The notes beneath the pieces are model-generated. The model did not search any database, had not been told where the DNA came from, and was given only the letters and a program-made list of their open reading frames with translations. From CAYUQT01 sp964446835 (GTDB taxonomy: Bacteria > Planctomycetota > Phycisphaerae > UBA1845 > JAFGLZ01), in NCBI GenBank assembly GCA_964446835.1, contig CAYUQT010000045.1:1-64000 (forward strand): a stretch of 64,000 nt of DNA. Reading direction: 5' to 3'. Shown here in pieces: positions 27,346 to 36,035 of this stretch (its first letter is position 1; each line of letters starts with the position of its first letter). Both the position numbers and the translations under genes were made by a program.

Positions 27346-28329
27346 GTGATATATCCACTGATTTTCCATCCGATCCTTCAGCCAAGGATATGGGGGGGCA
27401 GGAGTCTGGAGCGATTGTTCGGTCGCCAGATTCCTGAAGGGGAGAAGATCGGGGAATTCTGGGAGGTCAGCGATCTGCCGGAAGGTGTGTCGCGTGTGGC
27501 GGTAGGTCCCATGGCCGGCCGCACGTTGAACGAGGTCGTTGCCGATTGGGGCCGGCGTCTGACCGGCGATGCACCACTTGTGGACCATCGCTTTCCGTTG
27601 CTGATCAAGCTACTGGACGCGTGTGAGGCGCTGAGCGTTCAGGTTCATCCGGACGAGGAAGCCTGTCGTATTATCGGCGGCAGTGCCAGAGTGAAGCACG
27701 AGGCCTGGTATATTGTGGAGGCCCGCCAGGACGCGGCGATCTACGCGGGCTTCCGGCCAGGGATAACCCGCGAGAGGTTCGTGGAAGCAGCGGCCGATGG
27801 CCGAGTGGCGGATACACTGGAGAAGATTCCGGTCCGCACCGGTGACGTCTTCTATGTGCCCAGCGGGACGGTTCATGCCCTGGGGGCCGGGATTGTGGTT
27901 GCCGAGGTACAGACGCCGTCGGACACAACGTACCGCGTGTTCGACTGGAATCGGGTCGACCGATCGGGCCGACCTCGCGACCTGCACATGGAAGAGGCAC
28001 TGAAGTCGATGCGATATGTAGCGCTGCCGGAGGCCCAGAAACCCGTGCACCATGCGGATGCCTGGTCGACACGGACTCGTCTTGTGACCTGTCCGCGATT
28101 CGCGATCGACCGAGTTCGTGTGGTGGAGGGCTTCGAGGGAAGGTTGGGGGAGGGTATGATGTCCATCTGGATCGTTCTGGCGGGCAGAGGCCGCCTGACG
28201 ACCCGCGGCTTGCCGGAACCCATCTTGTTCTCGGCAGGGGAGAGTGTGGTGATTCCGGCGGAGCCGGACGAAACGGTCTTGTCCGTCGGGGAGGACTGTC
28301 TCTGGCTACAGGTGACCATTCCGGTGTGA
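27346..28329 (+). CDS. manA: Class I mannose-6-phosphate isomerase
   Basis: A 327-residue zinc cupin enzyme interconverting mannose-6-phosphate and fructose-6-phosphate. The GTG at 27346 with a G-rich site upstream gives the classic start IYPLIFHPILQPRIWGGRSL. Metal and active-site motifs are present: LSVQVHPDEEAC (Gln/His ligands), KHEAWYIVEA (His/Glu) and VPSGTVHALGAGIVVAEVQT (second His). The C-terminal cupin (VLAGRGRLTTRGLPEPILFS) is complete. It ends with GTGTGA, whose GTG starts the kinase gene, so the two are probably translationally coupled. Next to a GH42-like enzyme it fits hexose use, but mannose may also feed glycan synthesis. Confidence 0.93.
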   Translation: MIYPLIFHPILQPRIWGGRSLERLFGRQIPEGEKIGEFWEVSDLPEGVSRVAVGPMAGRTLNEVVADWGRRLTGDAPLVDHRFPLLIKLLDACEALSVQVHPDEEACRIIGGSARVKHEAWYIVEARQDAAIYAGFRPGITRERFVEAAADGRVADTLEKIPVRTGDVFYVPSGTVHALGAGIVVAEVQTPSDTTYRVFDWNRVDRSGRPRDLHMEEALKSMRYVALPEAQKPVHHADAWSTRTRLVTCPRFAIDRVRVVEGFEGRLGEGMMSIWIVLAGRGRLTTRGLPEPILFSAGESVVIPAEPDETVLSVGEDCLWLQVTIPV

Positions 28330-29420
28330 ACCCTTCACCGCAAGCCGACACATTGATCGGTCAGCGGTTGGCCGGCTATCGGCTCACGGGTCTATTGGGT
28401 CGCAGCAACGTGAGTTCGGTCTATAGGGCGGAAGACGTCCTGTTGGGCCGGCCGGTGGCGGTGAAAGTGCTGCCGGGCTGGATGGTTGCATCGGACAGCC
28501 AGCGCGTGGAGCAATTCCTTCGTGAGGCGCGTTCGGCGGCGCAATTGCAGCATCCGCATGTCGTGACGATCTACCAGGTAGGGCAGCAGGGCGAGCATTA
28601 CTTCGTGGCGATGGAGTACATGGGCGGCGGGTCTCTGCAAGACCTGTTGAACCAGGGGCAGCGGCTCTCACCGCAGGCGGCCGCAACCGTGATTCGTCAG
28701 GCGGTTCGTGGGCTGGCAGCGGCCCATCGAGTGGGGATCATCCATCGGGATGTCAAACCATCGAATCTGCTGATGACAGAGGATGGGATTGTCAAGGTGG
28801 CGGATTTTGGTCTGGCCGGCAGAATGGAGGTTGCTGCCGAGGGTGGATTGGCCACGGTGGTAGAGGGGACACCCAGGTACATCGCACCGGAATTGTGTTT
28901 GGGCCACGCGCCGTCACCGGCGAGCGACATCTATGCGTTAGGCATGACATGGTACGCGATGCTTACGGGGTCGGCAGCCTTCTCGGGAAAGGACAGCAGC
29001 GAGATTTTTCGAAAGCATGTTCGGGCTCCGGTACCGGACGTCACTCAGATTCGCCCGGACGTGCCGCCCACGCACACGAGCCTGATCACGCAGTGTCTGT
29101 CCAAGCTGCCGGAAGACCGCTTCGAGTCGGCCGCTCATCTTTTGACTGGGCTGGACCTGGTTCTGGGGACGTCGTCGCCGATCGATGGTGCATCGGCCGC
29201 CATGGTGGAGGCAGCCTCGCTGCGCGATCTGGTGTTGGCGTCGAAGGCGGCTGCCCATGACGTGGATCTGACCTCGGCGGCTCAAACCCGCGCTTCGGCG
29301 GCTGCAGAGCAGAGAATCAGTCCCCCGTCCATCGTGATACCGGTAGGGGCGTGGCTGGCGTTGGGCCTGGTACTCCTTCTGGCGATCATCATCCTTTGGA
29401 GAGTGCTGACCTCCGGCTAG
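28326..29420 (+). CDS. Membrane-anchored Ser/Thr protein kinase (Hanks type)
   Basis: A 364-residue protein starting at a GTG that overlaps the manA stop by four bases. Residues 18-280 are a Hanks-type kinase: Lys47 in AVKVL, catalytic HRDVKPSN at 140-147 with Asp142, DFG at 160-162, and GTPRYIAPEL for the activation segment. The Gly-rich loop is degenerate (LLGRSNVSSVYRAED instead of GxGxxG), so ATP binding may be altered, although all later key residues remain. A linker of about 50 residues leads to one C-terminal membrane helix (IVIPVGAWLALGLVLLLAII, about 335-358) and a very short tail. No sensor domain follows the helix. The substrate is unknown. Confidence 0.92.
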   Translation: MNPSPQADTLIGQRLAGYRLTGLLGRSNVSSVYRAEDVLLGRPVAVKVLPGWMVASDSQRVEQFLREARSAAQLQHPHVVTIYQVGQQGEHYFVAMEYMGGGSLQDLLNQGQRLSPQAAATVIRQAVRGLAAAHRVGIIHRDVKPSNLLMTEDGIVKVADFGLAGRMEVAAEGGLATVVEGTPRYIAPELCLGHAPSPASDIYALGMTWYAMLTGSAAFSGKDSSEIFRKHVRAPVPDVTQIRPDVPPTHTSLITQCLSKLPEDRFESAAHLLTGLDLVLGTSSPIDGASAAMVEAASLRDLVLASKAAAHDVDLTSAAQTRASAAAEQRISPPSIVIPVGAWLALGLVLLLAIIILWRVLTSG

Positions 29421-29428
29421 GGGATGGC

Positions 29429-31129
29429 ATGGGTGTAGACATCGTTGTGATGATGGTTCAGTGGGTGTTCTGTGCGGCGCTCATGCCGGGGGATCTGGGA
29501 CCAGGACATTTGGCGCTGGTGTTCAATCGGAACAGTCAGGCCTCCGGCGAATTGGCACTCCACTACGCCAAGGTTCGGGGGATTCCGACAAACCGTCTGC
29601 TGGGATTGGACTTGCCGCTGGTCGAGACACTACCGCGCGATCAGTATGAACCCGAGGTGGCCGGGCCGATTCGCCAGTGGCTGACATCTCGAAGGCTTTG
29701 CGAGAAGGTGGCGTGTCTCGTGTCGTTCTACGATGTTCCGATTCGCGTGTCGGGGCTGGTGGTGACACCCGAGATGCGGCAGCATTCGTCTCGTATTGAG
29801 GCGAGGCGTTTGGCCGTGATCCAGGAAATCCGCAGGGTGATCCGAGATGTGGACGGTATCGCAGAGCCCTCTCCGACATCGGCGCCGAGCACGACGGGAA
29901 CCACTACCCGCTCGACCGAGCGTATTGACGTGATGGCAAAGGACTACCGGGCCTCGGTGGATCGTGCATTGAGGCGAGCGTCATTCATTCGGGATCCACA
30001 GGATGCGGTCATCGCACGACGGCAGCTTATGGCGTTCATGGAGCGGGCCGAGGGGGTGAGCGGCATCCTTCCGCGATTGCGGCCCACAGGGCCTCCGAAT
30101 GACCCGCTGGGACAGGTGCAGCTCGACAAGCTTCGGGTTGCGGTTCGGGAGGCACAGTCGAAGATCAACTCGCTCCTGAAGTCGAAGCCGTTGGCACCAG
30201 AGCGAGATGAGGCCCGCCAGTTGATTGAGCGATACGGAGGGTTGTTCGGCCTGTTGTCTCATCTGGACGAAGAGGTCCAGAGGCTGCAGGGCACCGAGAC
30301 TTCGGCCTCACTGGACAGCGAGCTTTCGACCCTCTGGTCCCAGCCCGCGGGGCTCTACCGCTGGAAGATCAACACGCTCAATGTACGTGAAGGAGCCAAT
30401 ACGGCCCTGCGTGCGGCTCTGGGGGAGGCCGAGTGGGCTTCTCCGATCATGATGGTCGGACGATTGGACGGCCCGAGCCCTCGTGTCGTTCGACGGATGA
30501 TCGACGACGCGCTGGATGCAGAGAAGACCGGCTTGAAAGGGCATGCCTACTTCGACGCACGCGGGCTGCCCAAGGGCAATCAACCGGGCAGCTATGAGTT
30601 GTACGACGAGAATATCCGCTCGCTGGCGGCTTTGGTGCTGAACAAGACGAATCTTCGGGCCGTATTGGACAACCGCCCGGAGATATTCGACATAGGGGCC
30701 TGTCCGGACACGGCCATCTACTGTGGATGGTATCGGGTGGGGCGCTATCAGGACAGCTTTCGTTTCGTTCGCGGTGCCGTGGCCCTGCACATCGCCAGCA
30801 ACGAGGCGATAAGCCTTCGGGATCCGCAGCAGAAGTACTGGTGCAAGGAGTTGCTGGACCATGGGGCGGCCGCAACCATGGGACCGGTGGATGAGCCGTA
30901 TCTGATGGCCTTTCCCTCGCCTCGCGACTTCTTTGGGCTGTTGCTGACAGGCAGATTCTCGCTCGTGGAGTGCTACTACCTGACGAACCCGTACAACTCG
31001 TGGAAGATGCTATTGCTAGGCGACCCGTTGTATCGGCCGTTTGCTGCGGCACCGCAATTGAAATTGACGGATGTCTTTCCACCCGAGCTTCCGCTATCGC
31101 CGATTCCGCTCTCTCAGCCCGCGGAATGA
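29429..31129 (+). CDS. TIGR03790-family secreted protein
   Basis: 566 residues from the ATG at 29429, preceded by AGGGGA and only eight bases after the kinase stop. A short hydrophobic leader (VDIVVMMVQWVFCAALM) probably directs export. The body fits TIGR03790: LALVFNRNSQASGELALHYA followed by KVRGIPTNRLLGLDLP, then LVSFYDVPIRV, a coiled helical insertion around 150-300, SPIMMVGRLDGP, and the end NSWKMLLLGDPLYRPFA. The family is widespread in planctomycetes and related bacteria and has no established function. Close packing with a protein kinase suggests co-expression. Confidence 0.8.
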   Translation: MGVDIVVMMVQWVFCAALMPGDLGPGHLALVFNRNSQASGELALHYAKVRGIPTNRLLGLDLPLVETLPRDQYEPEVAGPIRQWLTSRRLCEKVACLVSFYDVPIRVSGLVVTPEMRQHSSRIEARRLAVIQEIRRVIRDVDGIAEPSPTSAPSTTGTTTRSTERIDVMAKDYRASVDRALRRASFIRDPQDAVIARRQLMAFMERAEGVSGILPRLRPTGPPNDPLGQVQLDKLRVAVREAQSKINSLLKSKPLAPERDEARQLIERYGGLFGLLSHLDEEVQRLQGTETSASLDSELSTLWSQPAGLYRWKINTLNVREGANTALRAALGEAEWASPIMMVGRLDGPSPRVVRRMIDDALDAEKTGLKGHAYFDARGLPKGNQPGSYELYDENIRSLAALVLNKTNLRAVLDNRPEIFDIGACPDTAIYCGWYRVGRYQDSFRFVRGAVALHIASNEAISLRDPQQKYWCKELLDHGAAATMGPVDEPYLMAFPSPRDFFGLLLTGRFSLVECYYLTNPYNSWKMLLLGDPLYRPFAAAPQLKLTDVFPPELPLSPIPLSQPAE

Positions 31130-31232
31130 GGCGTGTTGGATGAGTGTGTCGGGAAGTGACAGGGTGTCGAGTGGCGTGGGAAGACGAGAGATGTGAAGGT
31201 ATTTCCAGTGTTGTGAAGATTGGGAGATCCAC

Positions 31233-32189
31233 ATGAGAGGTAGAGCAGGATGGACATTGGCAGGTCTCTGTGCCATCGCGAGTTGTGCGATTCCGAGCGT
31301 CGTCCACGCGCAGGTCGGCGACGATGTTACCTGTGACAAGATCGAGAACGTGCCGTATGGCAAGTGGAAGGACAGGGACGTCACGATGGACGTTCTGACT
31401 CCGACAGGTTCAAAGCTGGGCCGAGGGATTGTCTTGGTGGCCAGCGGCAGCTTCAAGAGTCACAAGGAGGACTACAGCAAGGGGCTGTCCGGGTGGGGCG
31501 GCGAGTTACTGAAGGGCAAGTACACCATCTTCATCGTCTACCATCCGAACTTCGACGAGGGGGCGTATATTCCCGATATGGTCAAGTCGATTGACCGTGG
31601 GGTTCGGTTTGTTCGGCTTCATGCCAAGGAGTACGGCATCGATCCGGACCACATCGGGCTGACCAGTGGGTCGAGCGGCGGACACTTGGCCTTGATGGTC
31701 GGTCTGCGGGGCGATGATGGTGTGAAGGGGTCGGAGGATCCGGTGATGAAGACGTCGAACCGGGTTCAGGCCTTGGTGGCATGGTATGCGCCGTCGGATT
31801 TCCTGAATTGGATGACGGAGAACAGTTGGGTTCGTGGCGAGGGGCCGCCGGTGAAGACCGTGACGGAGTACATGGGCGTGCCGGCGGGCGAGGGGCTCAC
31901 GCGGGTTCTGAAGGAGATGTCGCCCATCGCCTACGTGACGCCGGATGACCCGCCCACATTACTATTGCACGCGACCGGCGACCCGGTGGTTCCGATCTTC
32001 CAGTCGTTCCGTTTGGAGGCCGCCCTGAACAAGGCCGGTGTGCCCAATTTCCTGATCATCCATGACGGATTGGGCCACAACCGCGGCAAGGCGATGTTCA
32101 AGGAGTATGATCCTGTCCGGAGCTGGTTCCGGAAGTATCTGTGTGCCGGTAAGGGGTCGACTACCGACGAGGCTCGAAACGAGCGGTGA
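31233..32189 (+). CDS. Secreted alpha/beta-hydrolase, esterase-like
   Basis: A 318-residue exported hydrolase. The signal peptide ends near the segment SVVHAQ. The fold is an esterase/lipase type: a strand IVLVASGSF, a second YTIFIVYHPNF, then the nucleophile elbow GSSGG with Ser148, an Asp250 in LLLHATGDPVVP and His282 in DGLGHNRG. This triad order is canonical for the feruloyl/acetyl-esterase-like (BD-FAE) group. The oxyanion motif before the elbow is less clear. Such enzymes often remove acetyl or other acyl groups from polysaccharides, which would fit the neighbouring glycosidases; the substrate is not shown by sequence. It follows the TIGR03790 gene by about 100 bases. Confidence 0.85.
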   Translation: MRGRAGWTLAGLCAIASCAIPSVVHAQVGDDVTCDKIENVPYGKWKDRDVTMDVLTPTGSKLGRGIVLVASGSFKSHKEDYSKGLSGWGGELLKGKYTIFIVYHPNFDEGAYIPDMVKSIDRGVRFVRLHAKEYGIDPDHIGLTSGSSGGHLALMVGLRGDDGVKGSEDPVMKTSNRVQALVAWYAPSDFLNWMTENSWVRGEGPPVKTVTEYMGVPAGEGLTRVLKEMSPIAYVTPDDPPTLLLHATGDPVVPIFQSFRLEAALNKAGVPNFLIIHDGLGHNRGKAMFKEYDPVRSWFRKYLCAGKGSTTDEARNER

Positions 32190-32371
32190 ACTACTTTTGG
32201 GCTTGATGTACTTAGGTAACAATCGTATGATCAATGTCCGTCAGGAGGTCGATCTACTGACGGGTACATTTCCAAAGGCTTGGCGTAGCTGCTTGAAGAG
32301 TCGTCGCTGGCGGCCGGTTCAGACAGTTGGCTTCACATCTTAATGCCCCCTGCTGGGCGGGAGAGCGGAAC

Positions 32372-32977
32372 ATGCGGCCTCATCATCACGTCAAGATCAT
32401 GGTGGTGGATGACGACGAGTCCGTGCGGCGCACGGTTCGCCTGATCCTGGAAAGCAACAACTACACCGTAGACACGTTCGGAGAGCCGGAGTTGGCACTG
32501 AAGGAGGCAGAGAACGTCGCCTATGACATCGCCTTGGTGGACATCAAGATGCCGACGATGGGCGGCGTGGAATTCGTGCAGAAGCTCCGCGAGGTGGACC
32601 GCCGCGTCAGCCCGATCATGATGACAGCATATCCAGATATTTCGACTGCGGCCGCAGCCATGCGACGCGGCAGTTGTGACTACATCACCAAGCCATTCCG
32701 CCAGGAGCAGCTCCTGGAAGCGGTTCAGCATCTGGCTCGGGAAAAAGGGCTGATCTATACGTCCGAAGAAGACCTGAACCGGTTGATAGGCCAGCGGATT
32801 CGTCAGGAACGCCTTCGGCAGAATCTGACGTTGCGTCAGCTCAGCCAACGAACCGAGCTGACCACCAGCCAGTTGTCTCAGGTCGAGTTGGGCAAGAATG
32901 CGGCCTCTCTCTGGTCATTGGCCAAGATCAGCGGCGCCTTGGGTGTGCAACTGGCCGAGATGCTGCGCGGGGTATGA
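32372..32977 (+). CDS. Response regulator: receiver domain fused to XRE-type HTH
   Basis: A 201-residue cytoplasmic regulator. The ATG at 32372 has GGGAGAG upstream. Residues 7-125 form a receiver domain with acidic pocket D13/D14, phospho-acceptor Asp57 in ALVDIKMP, Thr85 in MMTAYP, and Lys107 in YITKPF, all in place. The output domain (about 138-200) is a lambda-repressor-like HTH: QRIRQERLRQNLTLRQLSQR followed by LTTSQLSQVELGKNAASLWS. Receiver-XRE fusions are much less common than OmpR or NarL types. No histidine kinase lies nearby, so it is an orphan in this window. It sits 182 bases after the esterase gene and is followed by a minus-strand fucosidase. Confidence 0.92.
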   Translation: MRPHHHVKIMVVDDDESVRRTVRLILESNNYTVDTFGEPELALKEAENVAYDIALVDIKMPTMGGVEFVQKLREVDRRVSPIMMTAYPDISTAAAAMRRGSCDYITKPFRQEQLLEAVQHLAREKGLIYTSEEDLNRLIGQRIRQERLRQNLTLRQLSQRTELTTSQLSQVELGKNAASLWSLAKISGALGVQLAEMLRGV

Positions 32978-33059
32978 CAGGCCCACGCAGCCGCACTATG
33001 TGGGTCGCACCTTGGGACCGCGATCAGCGTTCTCGGTTATGCAGACGACTTCGGACGCG

Positions 33060-34766
33060 TCATTTCTTCGCTGAGTAGAGCTGGAACTCCCAGATCGTCG
33101 GTCCTTCGGTCGCCTCCAGAATGTTCAATCTCACGACACGGACGCGGACAGGATCGAATGTGAACTGTCCCTTCTCGCCAACCGTGGTTCCCTTGTAGAA
33201 GGTCTTCCAACTGTCGCCGTCTCGGGACAGCAGCTCAAACTTCCGGATCCGTTCGCCACACGCCTCGCTGATCGTGGCCCGGTTGATGGTTGTCTCTCGG
33301 CCGAGGTCCACCTCAATCCAGGCCGAGTGAGTGCCTCCGTCGGTGGCCCATCGGGTGCCCGGGTCATCATCGAAGGCCTTGTCGGCCGAGTACTCGGATT
33401 GTTTCTGGTGAACGTTTGAGGCCTTGGCGGGCTTGTCGAGGGAGACCGCGTCGGATTGTGACGGAACTCGGATCGGCGCGAGGTCTTCCGCCGGACCATC
33501 GAGCTTGAGCGCCACCAGGGTATCGATGTCCCGGACATGTGCCGCAGGGACACTGATCTCGATGCCCGTATCGGATTGTCGGACCTCGCAGCTTCCTCCT
33601 GTGAGCACCTCGTGCCCGACGATCTTCCTGGGGATCGGCGGCAGCTTGAAGTCCTGGTCCCTGTTGTCGCGGGGGTAGAAGTGGACATAGAGTGTGTTGC
33701 CCGATCGTGTGCAGGCGCCCCATGGGCCGGGCTTGAAGGGGCCGCCTCGCGTGCCGTAGATGGTCTGCCCGTACTTGCCGAGCCACGCTCCCATCTCCTT
33801 GAGTCTCTCGACTTGTCGGGGCTCGATCTCGCCCGTGGGCATCGGTCCGACATTGAACAGGAGGTTGCCGTCACCGCCTGCGCAATTGATCAGGGTTCGG
33901 AGGCATTCCTTCAGTGACTTCATGTGGTCGTTGGGTTTCCAGGCCCACTGCCGGCAGATGGTGATGCAGCTTTCCCATGGGCGTTGGATGTTGAAACCGC
34001 CGACGGTTTGTTCGGGCGTATCGTGATCGGCCGGCAGTCCCGCCCGATTGTTGATGATCACACCGGGCTGCAGCTTTCGGATCATGCGGAGAAGGGTTGG
34101 CGCGTCCCAGTCTTTGGCCGTACCGCCGAGGCCGTCGAACCAGATAATGTTGATCTTGCCGTAGTTGGTGCAGAGTTCGCGAAGCTGCCCGTGCAGGTAC
34201 TCGATGTACTTGGCGTGACGATCCGTGCGGTAATCGGGGTGGTGCCAGTCCGGCGGCGAGTAGTACCAGCCCACAGGCAATTCCGCCTTATGGCAGGCGT
34301 CGGCGAGTTCCTTGACGATGTCTCGTTTGAAGGGGGAATTCGTGACCTTGTAGTCGGTGAGCTTGCTGTCAAATTCGCAGAAGCCATCGTGGTGCTTGGA
34401 CGTGAAGACGAGGTACTTCATTCCAGCCGCCTTGGCGATGGCGACCCACTCGTCGGCGTTGAACTTGACGGGGTTGAACTCCTTGTACAGGTTGTCGTAG
34501 ACCTCCAGTGGGATTTCGCCCTTGCCGCCGGTGCCGCGGCGTTCTCCGCCGCGCGACCAGCCAATCTCTGTTCCCTTCAGACTCACGGGTCCCCAGTGAA
34601 TGAATAGGCCGAATCGTGCTTCCCGCCACCATTGCAGGTCCTGGGGCTTGGCCGTTAGAGACTCGCTGGCGGGTCCGGCGCATCCCTCTTCTGCAGGAAC
34701 TGACGAAACGACCAGGGAACACGTCAGACAGCTTGCCAGCAGGGTTGCTTGCCATGTCTTGATCAT
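33060..34766 (-). CDS. Secreted alpha-L-fucosidase (GH29) with F5/8-type C-terminal domain
   Basis: A 568-residue enzyme releasing L-fucose from glycans by a retaining mechanism. A signal peptide ends near VPAEEG. The GH29 barrel shows RFGLFIHWGPVSLKG, FTSKHHDGFCEF (conserved His pair), GWYYSPPDWHHPDY, and INIIWFDGLGG with nucleophile Asp211. GDGNLLFNVGPMPTGEIEP near 320 is the usual end of the barrel, followed by a small beta domain. Residues about 430-566 form a discoidin/F5-8 carbohydrate-binding module (ASNVHQKQSEYSADKAFDDD then GTRWATDGG). It is divergent from the M28 peptidase gene. Fucose plus rhamnose release points to a deoxy-sugar-rich substrate. Confidence 0.95.
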   Translation of the reverse strand: MIKTWQATLLASCLTCSLVVSSVPAEEGCAGPASESLTAKPQDLQWWREARFGLFIHWGPVSLKGTEIGWSRGGERRGTGGKGEIPLEVYDNLYKEFNPVKFNADEWVAIAKAAGMKYLVFTSKHHDGFCEFDSKLTDYKVTNSPFKRDIVKELADACHKAELPVGWYYSPPDWHHPDYRTDRHAKYIEYLHGQLRELCTNYGKINIIWFDGLGGTAKDWDAPTLLRMIRKLQPGVIINNRAGLPADHDTPEQTVGGFNIQRPWESCITICRQWAWKPNDHMKSLKECLRTLINCAGGDGNLLFNVGPMPTGEIEPRQVERLKEMGAWLGKYGQTIYGTRGGPFKPGPWGACTRSGNTLYVHFYPRDNRDQDFKLPPIPRKIVGHEVLTGGSCEVRQSDTGIEISVPAAHVRDIDTLVALKLDGPAEDLAPIRVPSQSDAVSLDKPAKASNVHQKQSEYSADKAFDDDPGTRWATDGGTHSAWIEVDLGRETTINRATISEACGERIRKFELLSRDGDSWKTFYKGTTVGEKGQFTFDPVRVRVVRLNILEATEGPTIWEFQLYSAKK

Positions 34767-34867
34767 GTGACGCTCCTATTCTCCAGAATCTGTCTCGCTG
34801 TCGCTTGAAAACGCGACATGTTAGTGCCTATCTATGGTTAGCGGCGTCGCAGTGAGGGGCATCCCAT

Positions 34868-35809
34868 ATGACATTCAGGATCACCGCCTTGTTTCGGGTT
34901 GTCGTCGCAGTCCTTTCGATCGGCGCGACAGGTCTGGGCGGTCCTATCGACGACATCGTGGCCCGCGTGGATCAGGCGACGTATCGGCACTATCTGGACG
35001 ACCTTCTGTACACCCACGCGGGCGACAACCGCCAAGCCTCACCTCCGACCGCGGATCACGATGCGGCCCGAGCGAACATTGTGGCGACGTTCAACAGCTT
35101 CGGGCTGTCGGTCACACTCGATCCGTTTGGCTCAACATATCAGAATGTCATAGCGGTGCAACCCGGCCGGGTTCACCCGGATCGGATATTGATCGTGGGC
35201 GCTCACTACGATTCGGCGGGCACGCCCGGCGCCGACGACAACGCCAGCGGAACGGCCGGGGTTCTAGAGGCAGCCCGCGTGCTGTCTCAGTATGCCTTCG
35301 AGAACACCCTGGTCTACATCGCCTTTGATGCCGAGGAGCGGGGGTTGCAGGGGAGTTGGCACTACGTCTCCGAGCACCTGAACGACAACATCCTCGGGAT
35401 GATCTCGCTGGACATGATATCGCTGAACAACCTTGGCGGGTTTCATGCCAATATCTGCGGCGAGGATCACTCGGCCGCCTTGAAGCAGGGGCTGGCCGAC
35501 GCGATCGCACAATACGGGCAGGGGGCATGGGTGCATCAGTGGCCGGGGGCGACGCGGAGCGATCACTATCCCTTTGAGTACAACAAGATCCCGGCCTGTC
35601 TCCTGATTGAAGACAGTTGGGCCAATGAGGTCTATCACACTCAGAACGACTCGGTGGACACACCCAACCTGATCGATTACGACTACGCCACGCGTCTGAC
35701 GCGGGGGACGATCGGCTATCTGGCCACGGCGGCCGTACCGGTTCCCGAGCCGTGTACGGTGCTGCTTGTGGTCGCGCTCAGTGCGGGACTGATGCGCAAG
35801 CGTCTGTGA
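34868..35809 (+). CDS. Exported M28-family zinc peptidase with PEP-CTERM tail
   Basis: A 313-residue aminopeptidase-like protein. A signal peptide comes first. The M28 core has His113 in GAHYDS, Asp123 in GADDNASG, Glu156/Glu157 in FDAEERG, Asp182 in SLDMIS and His257 in VYHTQND, which together fill the two-zinc site. The C-terminus reads VPEPCTVLLVVALSAGLMRK with a final basic RL, i.e. a VPEP motif, a hydrophobic stretch and a basic end, matching the PEP-CTERM sorting signal processed by exosortase. It should therefore be attached or sorted to the outer surface. No exosortase gene is in the window. The start has no strong ribosome site. Confidence 0.92.
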   Translation: MTFRITALFRVVVAVLSIGATGLGGPIDDIVARVDQATYRHYLDDLLYTHAGDNRQASPPTADHDAARANIVATFNSFGLSVTLDPFGSTYQNVIAVQPGRVHPDRILIVGAHYDSAGTPGADDNASGTAGVLEAARVLSQYAFENTLVYIAFDAEERGLQGSWHYVSEHLNDNILGMISLDMISLNNLGGFHANICGEDHSAALKQGLADAIAQYGQGAWVHQWPGATRSDHYPFEYNKIPACLLIEDSWANEVYHTQNDSVDTPNLIDYDYATRLTRGTIGYLATAAVPVPEPCTVLLVVALSAGLMRKRL

Positions 35810-35902
35810 GCACGCCTGAATCTGTCACCCGGTTCGCCTGTCGAAGGTCTCGACAACTGCACTTTTCGGGATCGGTGTCCGGGGTCTGTCGTCCTTGGAC
35901 CT

Positions 35903-35931
35903 TTGAAAACATGCCGGTCGTTCGCCATAAT
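35903..35931 (+). promoter_or_regulatory. Strong candidate sigma-70 promoter of the MBOAT gene
   Basis: TTGAAA and CATAAT are spaced by exactly 17 bases, about 105 bases before the MBOAT ATG at 36036. Each box matches the consensus at five of six positions. The gap between the two genes is otherwise without features. Confidence 0.55.
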
Positions 35932-36035
35932 CACCTACCGTTAAGGTGGGCTCGCCTGCAGGAGCGTCGTCGTTTCGAGCAGTGAGCGAGTGGTACGAGT
36001 CGATTCGGTCGCGTCGACATCTGCAGGAATACCTC

